Source of the DNA: an uncultured Lachnospiraceae bacterium
GTDB lineage: Bacteria > Bacillota > Clostridia > Lachnospirales > Lachnospiraceae
DNA length: 22,937 nucleotides
Direction: 5' to 3'
Assembly: GCA_910588865.1 (NCBI GenBank)
Contig: CAJUSJ010000061.1
Coordinates: 1-22,937, forward strand
The position numbers were made by a program, and so were the translations under genes. Positions 1-6,955 of this stretch are shown here, piece after piece. How positions within the stretch are numbered: the first letter of the stretch is position 1; every line of letters starts with the position of its first letter. The notes below the pieces were generated by a model. It was not told where the DNA came from and ran no database searches. It was given only the letters and a program-made list of their open reading frames with translations.

Positions 1-72
1 GTAAGCTATTATTATGAGGGATATAATACCTTTAAGGCAGAAGAATTTTCAGGGAATATAATGGTATTATAG
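1..72 (+). CDS. C-terminal end of an unidentified gene (partial)
   Basis: An open frame enters from the left edge and runs 23 codons to a TAG at 70-72. It encodes a tail rich in Tyr, Glu and Phe. Its stop lies 2 bases before the GGAGGT ribosome site of the next gene, so the two are probably co-transcribed. Because Uma2 genes often occur in tandem it may be the end of another Uma2 protein, but 23 residues are too few to decide. The family is unknown. Confidence 0.4.
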   Translation, partial: VSYYYEGYNTFKAEEFSGNIMVL

Positions 73-86
73 ATGGAGGTGTAAAA

Positions 87-620
87 ATGGATGCGCTGAG
101 GAAAGAAGAGATCTATACAATAGATGATATTTATGCTTTACCAGACGGAGAAAGAGCGGAACTAATTGACGGCAAGATTTATTATATGGCTCCGCCAGGT
201 TGGAAACATCAAAGAATTTCCAGTTATTTGCATAATCAGATATATAATTATATCAATAGCAATAATGGAAAATGTGAGGTTTTAGCGGCTCCATTCGCTG
301 TATTTTTGAGTGAAGATGATATCAACTATTTGGAGCCAGATATTTCTGTTATTTGCGATATATCTAAGTTAGATGAAAAAGGATGCCATGGAGCGCCAGA
401 TTGGGTAATCGAAATTGTGTCGCCATCAAGTCGCCCTATGGACTATTATAAGAAGTTATTCAAATATCGTACTGCCAAAGTCAGAGAATATTGGGTAGTG
501 GATCCAGATAGGAAAATAGTAACTGTCTATAATTTTGAGAAAGATATCATGGAGGAATATTCTTTTACGGAAGAGGTACCAGTTGGAATATATGAGGAGT
601 TTACTATAAGAATAGAATAA
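87..620 (+). CDS. Uma2 family endonuclease-fold protein
   Basis: This 177-residue protein is the usual length for Uma2 (DUF820), a PD-(D/E)XK nuclease-fold family of unknown biological role. The N-terminus has the family start TIDDIYALPDGERAELIDG (about residues 11-29), followed by YYMAPPGWKHQ. The putative active site is present: EPDISVICD (about 83-91) supplies the Asp, and WVIEIVSPSS (about 106-115) supplies the ExV motif. REYWVVDP follows near residue 134. The start is ATG 87 behind GGAGGT at 75-80. No signal peptide is seen, so it should be cytoplasmic. It lies between another gene tail and a degraded Uma2 copy, in DNA clearly AT-richer than the genes after 1430. Family membership is firm; whether it cuts DNA, and why, is not known. 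Confidence 0.85.
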   Translation: MDALRKEEIYTIDDIYALPDGERAELIDGKIYYMAPPGWKHQRISSYLHNQIYNYINSNNGKCEVLAAPFAVFLSEDDINYLEPDISVICDISKLDEKGCHGAPDWVIEIVSPSSRPMDYYKKLFKYRTAKVREYWVVDPDRKIVTVYNFEKDIMEEYSFTEEVPVGIYEEFTIRIE

Positions 621-636
621 AGTAGAGATGGCAAGT

Positions 637-675
637 AAGGATCATACCATATTTCGGTATGGTTCTTTCTTTTTT
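637..675 (+). terminator. Rho-independent terminator after the Uma2 gene
   Basis: Arms around CATACC (643-648) and GGTATG (656-661) form a stem with a 7-base loop, extended by partly paired AAGGAT/GTTCTTT flanks. A T-rich run (TTCTTTCTTTTTT) follows. It is placed 17 bases after the Uma2 stop codon and separates it from the next reading frame. Confidence 0.7.
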
Positions 676-757
676 CTAAATTATTTAAAGTGGTAATGAA
701 TTGATAAAAATATTTATTTTCTTGAGAAATTTAAGATAAATGAAGGGGAAGGCAGGA

Positions 758-985
758 ATGGAAAGTATAATGAATACTATAGAGCATTCCATGATTATCA
801 CAAATTTTGTGGCGACTGTACACGATCAATTAAGAAACAGTACTTGTAAAGTTTTTCCTGATAATGTACAATATAAACGGTATGTAAACGGCGAGAATAA
901 AACAGTGATTTCATACGCCACAATAATTGCCTTGTTCCTGCCAGAAAAGGATTTTGATGAATTATTTGACTCGATTGAGCGATAA
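758..985 (+). pseudogene. Internally deleted Uma2-family remnant
   Basis: A 75-residue frame starts at ATG 758, about 9 bases after AAGGGG; an in-frame ATG at 740 has no ribosome site. Residues up to about 50 (EHSMIITNFVATVHDQL, then CKVFPDNVQYKR and NGENKTVI) read like the N-terminal half of a second Uma2 subtype. In that subtype TVI is followed by PD and the catalytic core. Here TVI is followed directly by a short segment ending in FDELFDSIER, which resembles the extreme C-terminus of such proteins. The nuclease core is therefore absent, apparently through an in-frame deletion. It may still be translated, but it cannot be an active nuclease. The assignment rests on remembered family patterns; it could instead be an unrelated small protein. 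Confidence 0.5.
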
Positions 986-1025
986 GAAATATAATAAAAC
1001 TATATATATTTAGGAGGAAACAAGA

Positions 1026-1253
1026 ATGGATATTAAAGAGCAGATCAGTAAAATTATGGAGGAAATCTCCAAGAACCCCAATATCAAAGAACAGTTTGAA
1101 AAAGAACCTGTGAAGGTCATAGAAAAGATCATTGGTGTTGATTTGCCTAATGATATGATTATGAAAATCATTGATGGTGTAAAAGCGAAATTAACGATAG
1201 ATGATGTATCAAAAGTCGCTGATGTGATAAAGGGAATATTTAATCAGGGGTAA
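1026..1253 (+). CDS. Small helical protein of unknown function
   Basis: This 75-residue, Lys/Glu-rich protein is predicted mostly helical and has no Cys, Trp or signal peptide. It starts at ATG 1026 behind a strong AGGAGG (about 1013-1018). The pattern FEKEPVKVIEKIIGVDLP (about residues 24-41), followed by a second helical unit KIIDGVKAKLTIDDVSKVADVIKGIF, matches a type of small protein I recall as common and unannotated in Clostridia. The segment 'F-x3-P ... G-V-D-L-P' also superficially recalls leader regions of the nitrile-hydratase/Nif11 RiPP precursors. However, no core peptide or modifying enzyme is present, so I would not call it one. The function is not known. Confidence 0.6.
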   Translation: MDIKEQISKIMEEISKNPNIKEQFEKEPVKVIEKIIGVDLPNDMIMKIIDGVKAKLTIDDVSKVADVIKGIFNQG

Positions 1254-1428
1254 TGTAGAATAAAGCTGGCCTCAACGAAGGTCGTCACTGGCTCCAGGTT
1301 TATCTTGCTCAATAAAAAAATCTCTCCTTAAATGTACTTTTGTCCAGTATACCAAAAAGAGGGATGGGGTCACATTACGCCATCTTTCGGATCACTTACA
1401 CGCTTCTGTCGAATCTGTATCAACAAAT
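1254..1428 (+). other. Junction between AT-rich patch and core DNA, no intact gene
   Basis: There is no convincing gene here. The frame of the following pseudogene stays open back to 1264 but has no start with a ribosome site. Just before the first recognisable SpoIID-type sequence it reads ESVSTNVYRNQGYDF. The overlapping frame reads RITYTLL, which faintly resembles the RTYAL of SpoIID proteins. The stretch is best read as decayed coding sequence plus a recombination scar. Confidence 0.45.
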
Positions 1429-2016
1429 GTGTACCGAAATCAGGGCTATGACTTTACCATTACCTCCTCTACGGCCTACGACCACAAGTGGATTTATGGG
1501 AGGAATATTTATGAGAGCATCTCCCAGATAGTGGATGAGATTTTTGACAGCTACCTGTCCAGGCCTGATGTAAAGCAGCCCATCCTTACCCAGTACTGTG
1601 ATGGGCGGCAGGTTACGTGTCCCAATTGGATGACCCAATGGGGCTCCTGCTCCCTGGGCGAGAGGGGCTACAGCCCCATTGAGATCCTCCGCCACTTCTA
1701 CGGATCCAGCATTTATATCAACACAGCCGAACAGATCTCCGGGATCCCGTCTTCCTGGCCAGGGGAGAACTTAACCATCGGCTCCTCCGGTCAGAAGGTA
1801 ACCCAGCTCCAGGAACAGCTAGACGCCATCGCCACCGTCTACACCGCCATACCCCGGGTGGCTCCCGATGGCTTCTACGGCCCCAACACCGCTGCCTCTG
1901 TCCGGGAATTCCAGTCCGTTTTCGGCCTGCCCCAGACCGGAGTAACGGATTTCCCCACCTGGTATAAGATCTCCCACATCTATGTAGGCATCACCAGGAT
2001 CGCGGAGCTGGTCTGA
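1429..2016 (+). pseudogene. SpoIID-like / peptidoglycan-binding protein, N-terminus lost
   Basis: The 195 codons after the GTG at 1429 carry the C-terminal half of a clostridial protein combining a SpoIID-type lytic domain with a peptidoglycan-binding domain. YDFTITSSTAYDH, YGRNIYESISQIVDEIF, QYCDGRQVTCPNWMTQWGS and GYSPIEILRHFYG (residues about 7-90) are SpoIID-like. Residues about 115-180 form a PG_binding_1 repeat (LTIGSSGQKVTQLQEQL, DGFYGPNTAASVREFQ, GLPQTGVTDFPTW). Relatives I recall are about twice as long and have an N-terminal region with the ALKAQAVAARTYAL-type motif, which is missing here. No ribosome site precedes GTG 1429. I read it as a 5'-truncated pseudogene at the junction with the AT-rich patch. 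A short functional form is possible but unlikely. Confidence 0.7.
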
Positions 2017-2115
2017 CAGCGTTTTTCCCGTCACACTGTGGGAAAGGGGTCTATCTTCCCCTATCCCACACATATTCATAATATAGAAATCTATTTTCGG
2101 AAGGAGTCCTTCATT

Positions 2116-2913
2116 TTGGCAGAAACCGTAAAAGTCATCTTGGATGCCGGCCACGGCGGCCCTGAGCCCGGGGCCACCTATTTAGGCAGGCAGGAAAAGA
2201 CTGACAACTTAAATCTTACACTGGCTGTAGGCAATATCCTGGCCCGGCACGGTATTGACGTGGTCTACACCAGGGTCACGGATGTCTACAACACGCCTTA
2301 TGAGAAAGCCCAGATCGCCAACCGGTCCGGGGCCGATTATTTTGTATCTATCCACCGCAACGCCATGCCTGTTCCCGGCTCTGCCTCTGGAGCCGAGACA
2401 CTTGTCTATGAGGACAGTGGTGCCGCGGCCCTTATGGCCCGCAATATCAACTCTGCCATGGAAAATGCCGGCTATGCCAACCTGGGGGTCATTGAGCGCC
2501 CCGGCCTGGTGGTACTGCGCCGGACCCAGATGCCGGCGGTTCTGGTGGAGGCCGGATTCATTGACAATGACGCTGACAACCAGTTTTTCGATCGTAATTT
2601 TGACGCCATCGCCCAGGCCATAGCGGACGGCATCTTAAAGACGATCCAGGAAGAGCAGCAGGCCTGCCCCCGGTACTACCAGATTCAAACCGGCGCTTTC
2701 CAGAACGAACAGGCAGCCGCCAGCCAGCTTGAGAGCCTGCTTATGCAGGGCTATCCGGCTTTCCAGATCCACGACGGCAATATCCACAAGGTACGGGTAG
2801 GAGCCTTCTTAAATCTGGACAATGCCGCCCGCATGGAACAGGAATTAAAAAATTCCGGATATACTACTTTAATTGTTCGGGAGAGTGATGTATACTGTCC
2901 ATATAACCAATAG
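2116..2913 (+). CDS. N-acetylmuramoyl-L-alanine amidase with SPOR domain
   Basis: A 265-residue zinc amidase (Amidase_3) that cleaves the bond between MurNAc and the stem peptide of peptidoglycan. The motifs are complete: DAGHGG near the N-terminus (first His ligand), GRQEKTDN (Glu ligand), SIHRNA (second His ligand) and VLVEAGFIDN (catalytic Glu). After about residue 190 comes a SPOR domain (YYQIQTGAFQNEQAA ... HKVRVGAFLNLDNA), which binds denuded glycan strands. The start is taken as TTG 2116, 9 bases after AAGGAG at 2101-2106. The longer frame back to GTG 2038 reads through unlikely sequence and has no ribosome site. There is no signal peptide, so export or release by lysis is unexplained. 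It follows the peptidoglycan-binding pseudogene, which suggests a shared cell-wall theme. Confidence 0.88.
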   Translation: MAETVKVILDAGHGGPEPGATYLGRQEKTDNLNLTLAVGNILARHGIDVVYTRVTDVYNTPYEKAQIANRSGADYFVSIHRNAMPVPGSASGAETLVYEDSGAAALMARNINSAMENAGYANLGVIERPGLVVLRRTQMPAVLVEAGFIDNDADNQFFDRNFDAIAQAIADGILKTIQEEQQACPRYYQIQTGAFQNEQAAASQLESLLMQGYPAFQIHDGNIHKVRVGAFLNLDNAARMEQELKNSGYTTLIVRESDVYCPYNQ

Positions 2914-2923
2914 GCAACGAATC

Positions 2924-2950
2924 GAGTAGGGGAGGCCCTTCCCCCTGCTC
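2924..2950 (+). other. Intercistronic hairpin between amidase and kinase genes
   Basis: GAGTAGGGG (2924-2932) pairs with CCCCTGCTC (2942-2950), 9 bp with one G-U pair and a 9-base loop. No T-run follows, so it is not a standard terminator. It could stabilise or divide the transcript between the two genes. Confidence 0.45.
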
Positions 2951-2985
2951 GCCCTCTGACCCATACAAAAGGAGGTATCCATACC

Positions 2986-3627
2986 ATGACCAGTTCTGAC
3001 AACCATCTGATCATCACCATCGGCCGCCAGTACGGCAGCGGCGGCCGTGAGATCGGACAGCGGCTCTCCAAGTCCCTCTCCCTCCCCTTTTACGACAAGG
3101 ACATTCTCCGCATGAATTCCCGGGAGAGCGGCCTGAAGGAGAGCTACTTCCACTTAGCTGACGAAAAAGCGGGGGACCGTCTCCTCTACCGTATTATCAA
3201 TACCTTAAAGCCAGAGCTGACCCAGCCCTCCTTTGGCTCGGATTTGATTTCCTCGGACAACCTGTTCCGTTTTCAGTCCGCGGTTATCCGCAAGCTGGCC
3301 GCGGAGGAATCCTGCGTCATTATCGGCCGCTGCGCTGACTATGTCCTTGAAGGCACGGACAATCTAAACCTGGTCCGGGTTTTCCTCCACGCTGACTTGG
3401 ACCACCGGATCAACCGGGTCACTTCTCTCAAGTACTATGACCCTGCCGATGTCCCTAAAAATATTAAGCGGGTGGACAAGGAGCGGCGGGACTATTACCG
3501 CTACTACACTGGCCGGGACTGGGAGAATCCGGGAAATTACGACCTGACCATCAACACCGCCACCTTGGGGAGCGAGGACGCGGTTGCCCTGATCCGCCAC
3601 TACCTGAACATGAGAGGTTATCTATGA
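2986..3627 (+). CDS. Cytidylate kinase-like family protein
   Basis: A 213-residue P-loop protein of the 'cytidylate kinase-like' family (AAA_26/Cytidylate_kin2), widespread in Clostridia. The N-terminal IITIGRQYGSGGREIGQRLS holds the nucleotide-binding loop (GRQYGSGG, about residues 13-20), followed by LPFYDKDIL. The middle has CVIIGRCADYVL and the C-terminal half the lid-like region RVDKERRDYYRYYTGRDW, then NYDLTINT. The substrate is not established; members differ from the true Cmk in length and motifs, so CMP phosphorylation is only a possibility. The start ATG 2986 follows AGGAGGT at about 2970. It overlaps the next gene by 4 bases (ATGA), indicating translational coupling. Confidence 0.82.
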   Translation: MTSSDNHLIITIGRQYGSGGREIGQRLSKSLSLPFYDKDILRMNSRESGLKESYFHLADEKAGDRLLYRIINTLKPELTQPSFGSDLISSDNLFRFQSAVIRKLAAEESCVIIGRCADYVLEGTDNLNLVRVFLHADLDHRINRVTSLKYYDPADVPKNIKRVDKERRDYYRYYTGRDWENPGNYDLTINTATLGSEDAVALIRHYLNMRGYL

Positions 3628-4304
3628 CAAACATAAAAGCCGTTATCTTTGACATGGATGGAGTTCTTATTGACAGCGAGATGTGCTATCTCCAGTATGA
3701 TCTGGCCTTTGCCCGGACCAAAAACCCGTCTGTCACCATTGACCAGCTCTATGGCATGGTAGGCGCTTCCAAAGAAGATGCCTGGATGGTTTTTGCCCAG
3801 GCAGTGGGGAACGGCCAGACCTGGCAGGAATTGAGGGACGAGTACAGGGCCTCCGTTGACGTGTTTTCCCAGATGGATTACCGGGCCATCTTCCGCCCCG
3901 AGGCGGCAGAAGTCCTAAAGCTCCTCAAAGACCGGGGATATCTCCTGGCCCTGGCCTCCTCCACCCAGATGGACATCATTACCCGGGTCCTCAGGGAAAA
4001 TCAGATCACCCGCTATTTTGACCCCATTGTCAGCGGAAGCCAGTTTAAGCAGAGCAAGCCAAACCCGGAGATCTACAACTACACAGCCGCCCAGCTTAAG
4101 GTAAGCCCCGGGCAATGTCTGGTGATTGAGGATTCCACCTTGGGCATCACCGCGGCCTATAGGGCCGGCATGACCATCGCGGCCCTTATAGACGACCGGT
4201 TTGGTTTTGACCGCTCCTTAGCTCACATGGAGATCCACAGCCTGAGAGAGATCCCAGGTCTCCTGGGCATTGCCTCTTGTCCGTCCCCGGAGGACAAACC
4301 GTAA
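3624..4304 (+). CDS. HAD family phosphatase, beta-phosphoglucomutase-like
   Basis: A 226-residue haloacid-dehalogenase hydrolase of subfamily IA with a helical cap. All four HAD motifs are visible: FDMDGVLIDS (nucleophile Asp and acid/base Asp, residues 8-17), LASST (motif II), KQSKPNPEIY (motif III Lys) and CLVIEDSTLGI (motif IV). The sequence is closest by eye to beta-phosphoglucomutase/sugar-phosphatase types, but the substrate cannot be told. It is coupled to the kinase-like gene through the ATGA overlap and is the last gene before a bidirectional terminator. Confidence 0.85.
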   Translation: MTNIKAVIFDMDGVLIDSEMCYLQYDLAFARTKNPSVTIDQLYGMVGASKEDAWMVFAQAVGNGQTWQELRDEYRASVDVFSQMDYRAIFRPEAAEVLKLLKDRGYLLALASSTQMDIITRVLRENQITRYFDPIVSGSQFKQSKPNPEIYNYTAAQLKVSPGQCLVIEDSTLGITAAYRAGMTIAALIDDRFGFDRSLAHMEIHSLREIPGLLGIASCPSPEDKP

Positions 4305-4313
4305 CAAAGACAT

Positions 4314-4362
4314 AGAAAATACCGCCGTTCCAGGCTTTCTTCCTGTACCGGCGGCATTTTTA
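4314..4362. terminator. Bidirectional terminator between convergent genes
   Basis: CCGCCG (4322-4327) and CGGCGG (4349-4354) form the stem. A T-run follows on the + strand (4357-4361), and an A-run (4317-4319) gives a short T-run on the other strand. It lies between the HAD gene and the convergent lrp gene and can serve both. Confidence 0.7.
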
Positions 4363-4433
4363 TGTCCTGGCTTGTAATCGCGGCAATCCCGGACTCTTCC
4401 CCGCTTTTCCTGACAACAGACACCCTGGCCGCT

Positions 4434-4883
4434 TCACGCCAGCCCGTCGCTCTCCACATCCACTCCCCTTGGACCCACATGGGTGGAGAACACGATCTGG
4501 GTGCTGGTCTTTCCGAATTTCTGCAGCTGGCCAATAAAGATATCCAGCTCCATGGTGCTCTGGAACGCCACTTTCATCAGCATGGAGTACTCACCTGTAA
4601 CGCAGTTGCATTCCAGCACATTGGGCATTTCCGCCGCGTAAGTGTAGAACTTTGGCTTGTCCTCCGGAACCACATCCAGATTAATAAACGCAATGATGTG
4701 ATACCCCAGCTTCATGGGGTCCACCATGGCGTGATAGCCGGCAATGATCCCGTCCTTTTCCAGCTTCTCGATCCTGGCGGACACTGCCGGCGAGGACAAG
4801 TAGGTCTTCTCCGCGATGGTTTTCAATGATGTCCTGGCATTGTCCTGCAGGATCTTCAGTATCTTCCTGTCAATATCATCCAT
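4434..4883 (-). CDS. Lrp/AsnC family transcriptional regulator
   Basis: A 149-residue regulator. An N-terminal winged helix-turn-helix (IDRKILKILQDNARTSLKTIAEKTYLS ... VSARIEKLEKDGII, residues about 4-50) is followed by a RAM/AsnC effector domain (GYHIIAFINLDVV ... VLECNCVTGEYSMLMKVA, about 62-130), which usually binds an amino acid. The ATG 4883 lies 16 bases after the dapL stop behind GGGAGGAG, so it is the last gene of the glnA operon. Its position suggests sensing of lysine, diaminopimelate or another amino acid and control of this operon, but that is inference. The terminator at about 4340 closes the unit. Confidence 0.88.
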   Translation of the reverse strand: MDDIDRKILKILQDNARTSLKTIAEKTYLSSPAVSARIEKLEKDGIIAGYHAMVDPMKLGYHIIAFINLDVVPEDKPKFYTYAAEMPNVLECNCVTGEYSMLMKVAFQSTMELDIFIGQLQKFGKTSTQIVFSTHVGPRGVDVESDGLA

Positions 4884-4899
4884 TTCCCTATTCTCCTCC

Positions 4900-6126
4900 C
4901 TATGGTCTCCTCAGGCCTTTGATCCGCTCTATGGCCTCCACCGTGTTCTCATATGTGCCGAATGCCGTCAGCCGAAAATACCCTTCTCCGCTGGGGCCGA
5001 ATCCGCTTCCCGGAGTACCCACCACATTGGCCCGTTCCAGCAGCCAGTCAAAGAAATCCCACGAACTCATGCCATCTGGCGTCTTCAGCCAGATATAGGG
5101 AGCGTTCACTCCCCCGTACACCTGATATCCCCCGCTCTCCAGGCCGTCGCGGATAACTTTGGCGTTGTTCATGTAATAGGCCACCTGCTCCTTTAGCTGG
5201 GCCCTTCCCTGTTCCGAGTAAACGGCCATGGCCGCCTTCTGCACGATATAGGGCGCGCCGTTGAACTTAGTGCCATGGCGTCTGGCCCAGAGCCCGTGAA
5301 CCGACACCCGGCCGCACTTAAGATCTTTAGGAATCACCGTAAATCCCAGGCGGACCCCCGTAAATCCCGCGTTCTTGGAAAAGGACCGAAACTCAATGGC
5401 GCAGGACCTGGCTCCCGGAATCTCGTAGATGCTGTGAGGCACGTCGCTGTCCGAAATATAGGCCTCATAAGCCCCATCATACAAAATCACCGCCCCCACT
5501 TGTCTGGCATAGTCCACCCACACCTTCAGCTGGTCCCGGTTAAGGGTGGTTCCTGTTGGATTGTTGGGATTGCAAAGATAGATCAGGTCCGGCCTCTCCT
5601 CTTTTGGCGGCTTTGGGACAAAATGATTCTCCGCCGTACAGGGCATGTAGATCACCTTGCTCCACACACCGGCCTTTTCATCGTAATCTCCTGTCCTCCC
5701 CGCCATGACGTTGGAATCCACATACACCGGATACACTGGGTCGCAGACCGCGACCCGGCTGTCCTGGGAAAAGATCTCCTGAATGTTCCCGCAGTCGCTT
5801 TTAGCCCCATCTGACACAAAGATCTCATCGCTGTCGATCTGGCAGCCCCTGTCCTGATAATCCTTTTTCGCGATCTCCTCCCTCAAAAATCCGTACCCCA
5901 GATCCGGCCCATAGCCCCGGAAGGTCTCCGCCTTTCCCATCTCGTCCACTGCCTGGTGCATGGCCTCTATGATGGCCGGCGCCAAAGGCTGGGTCACATC
6001 TCCGATCCCAAGGCGGATCACCTTTTTATCTGGATTTGCCTGGGAATAGACGCTGACCTTTTTTCCGATAGCGGAAAAAAGGTAGCTTCCCGGCAGCTTC
6101 AAATAATTTTCATTCACCTGAAACAT
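4900..6126 (-). CDS. dapL: LL-diaminopimelate aminotransferase
   Basis: A 408-residue class I/II PLP aminotransferase of the DapL type. It converts tetrahydrodipicolinate and glutamate to LL-diaminopimelate plus 2-oxoglutarate in one step, bypassing the acylated route. The N-terminus NENYLKLPGSYLFSAIGKKV is typical of the family. CNPNNPTGT lies at about residues 185-193 and the PLP lysine in SFSKNAGFTGVRLGF is K251. The length fits the family's usual 410 or so. I prefer ATG 6126, 8 bases after AAGGAG; a GTG three codons earlier sits on the ribosome site. Only 12 bases separate it from dapF, whose product acts next, so the two steps toward meso-DAP are co-expressed. Confidence 0.95.
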   Translation of the reverse strand: MFQVNENYLKLPGSYLFSAIGKKVSVYSQANPDKKVIRLGIGDVTQPLAPAIIEAMHQAVDEMGKAETFRGYGPDLGYGFLREEIAKKDYQDRGCQIDSDEIFVSDGAKSDCGNIQEIFSQDSRVAVCDPVYPVYVDSNVMAGRTGDYDEKAGVWSKVIYMPCTAENHFVPKPPKEERPDLIYLCNPNNPTGTTLNRDQLKVWVDYARQVGAVILYDGAYEAYISDSDVPHSIYEIPGARSCAIEFRSFSKNAGFTGVRLGFTVIPKDLKCGRVSVHGLWARRHGTKFNGAPYIVQKAAMAVYSEQGRAQLKEQVAYYMNNAKVIRDGLESGGYQVYGGVNAPYIWLKTPDGMSSWDFFDWLLERANVVGTPGSGFGPSGEGYFRLTAFGTYENTVEAIERIKGLRRP

Positions 6127-6138
6127 TTCTCTCACTCC

Positions 6139-6939
6139 TTAAATATGGATCTCTCCTGAAAATACCTCAACAGCAGGGCCTGCCATGAACGCATGGCCTG
6201 ATTCCCGGTCCCATGTGATCACCAGATCCCCGCCTTTGAGGGAAACCGTCACCTGGTCTTGTGTATATCCTCTGAGCATGGAGGCCACCGCGCTGGCCGT
6301 GGCGCCAGTTCCGCAGGCCCAGGTCTCACCGCTGCCTCTCTCCCACACCCTCATGCGGATATGGTCCCTGTCTATTACCTGGACAAACTCCGAATTCACA
6401 CGTCCGGGAAAACGGCTGTGGTTTTCGTAGGATGGACCTATTTTCTCCAAGTCCAGGGAATCAATGTCCTGGCAAAAATATACCGCGTGAGGATTTCCAA
6501 CAGAGATGCCCACAAACTCCTTCTCTTCCCCCAGAACCGTAATAGGTTCCGGCACCTCAGAGACGACTTTTGGTATCCCCATATCCACACAAGCCCTGAT
6601 CACCTTTCCGTCTTCCGTCTCCATGTCCAGCGTCTTGATCCCTCCCAAGGTCTCCACCGTGATCCTGGTACTGGACACGAGGCCGTGATCCCAGGCGTAC
6701 TTTCCCACGCATCGGATGGCGTTTCCGCACATAATCCCCTCGGAACCGTCGGCATTGAACATCCTCATCTTCACATCCGCGGCATCGGAAGGGCAGATCA
6801 GCACCAGCCCGTCAGAGCCTACTCCATAATGCCTGTGGCTCACAGCCACCGCCGCTGCCGCCGGATCCTCCACGGTCTCCTCAAAGCAGTTGACATACAC
6901 GTAATCATTTCCTGCCCCCTGCATCTTTGTAAATCTCAT
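6139..6939 (-). CDS. dapF: Diaminopimelate epimerase
   Basis: A 266-residue epimerase converting LL- to meso-diaminopimelate, the precursor of lysine and of the peptidoglycan cross-link. It starts with the family hallmark FTKMQGAGNDYVYV. The two catalytic Cys lie in MCGNAIRCVGK (about residues 70-80) and ETWACGTGATASAVA (about 210-224). NPHAVYF is also typical. ATG 6939 follows GGAGG at about 10 bases. It lies 16 bases downstream of the ANTAR gene and 12 upstream of dapL. Confidence 0.96.
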   Translation of the reverse strand: MRFTKMQGAGNDYVYVNCFEETVEDPAAAAVAVSHRHYGVGSDGLVLICPSDAADVKMRMFNADGSEGIMCGNAIRCVGKYAWDHGLVSSTRITVETLGGIKTLDMETEDGKVIRACVDMGIPKVVSEVPEPITVLGEEKEFVGISVGNPHAVYFCQDIDSLDLEKIGPSYENHSRFPGRVNSEFVQVIDRDHIRMRVWERGSGETWACGTGATASAVASMLRGYTQDQVTVSLKGGDLVITWDRESGHAFMAGPAVEVFSGEIHI

Positions 6940-6955
6940 CTCTTCTTGTCCTCCG

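Noticed and set aside
1026..1253. RiPP precursor of the nitrile-hydratase or Nif11 leader type.
   Set aside because: No double-Gly cleavage site, no Cys/Ser/Thr-rich core and no maturation or export genes nearby.
1333..1350. ACTTTTGTCC-AGTAT resembles the reverse complement of the element end at 22891-22915, suggesting the same insertion sequence on both sides of the window.
   Set aside because: The match needs gaps, and a similar ACTTTTGTCCAATAGT string occurs at 18359-18374 in an unrelated gap, so the likeness is too weak.
1340..1531. + strand frame of 63 codons at the junction.
   Set aside because: No ribosome site, and it overlaps the recognisable SpoIID-type frame; at most it holds a frame-shifted trace of that gene.
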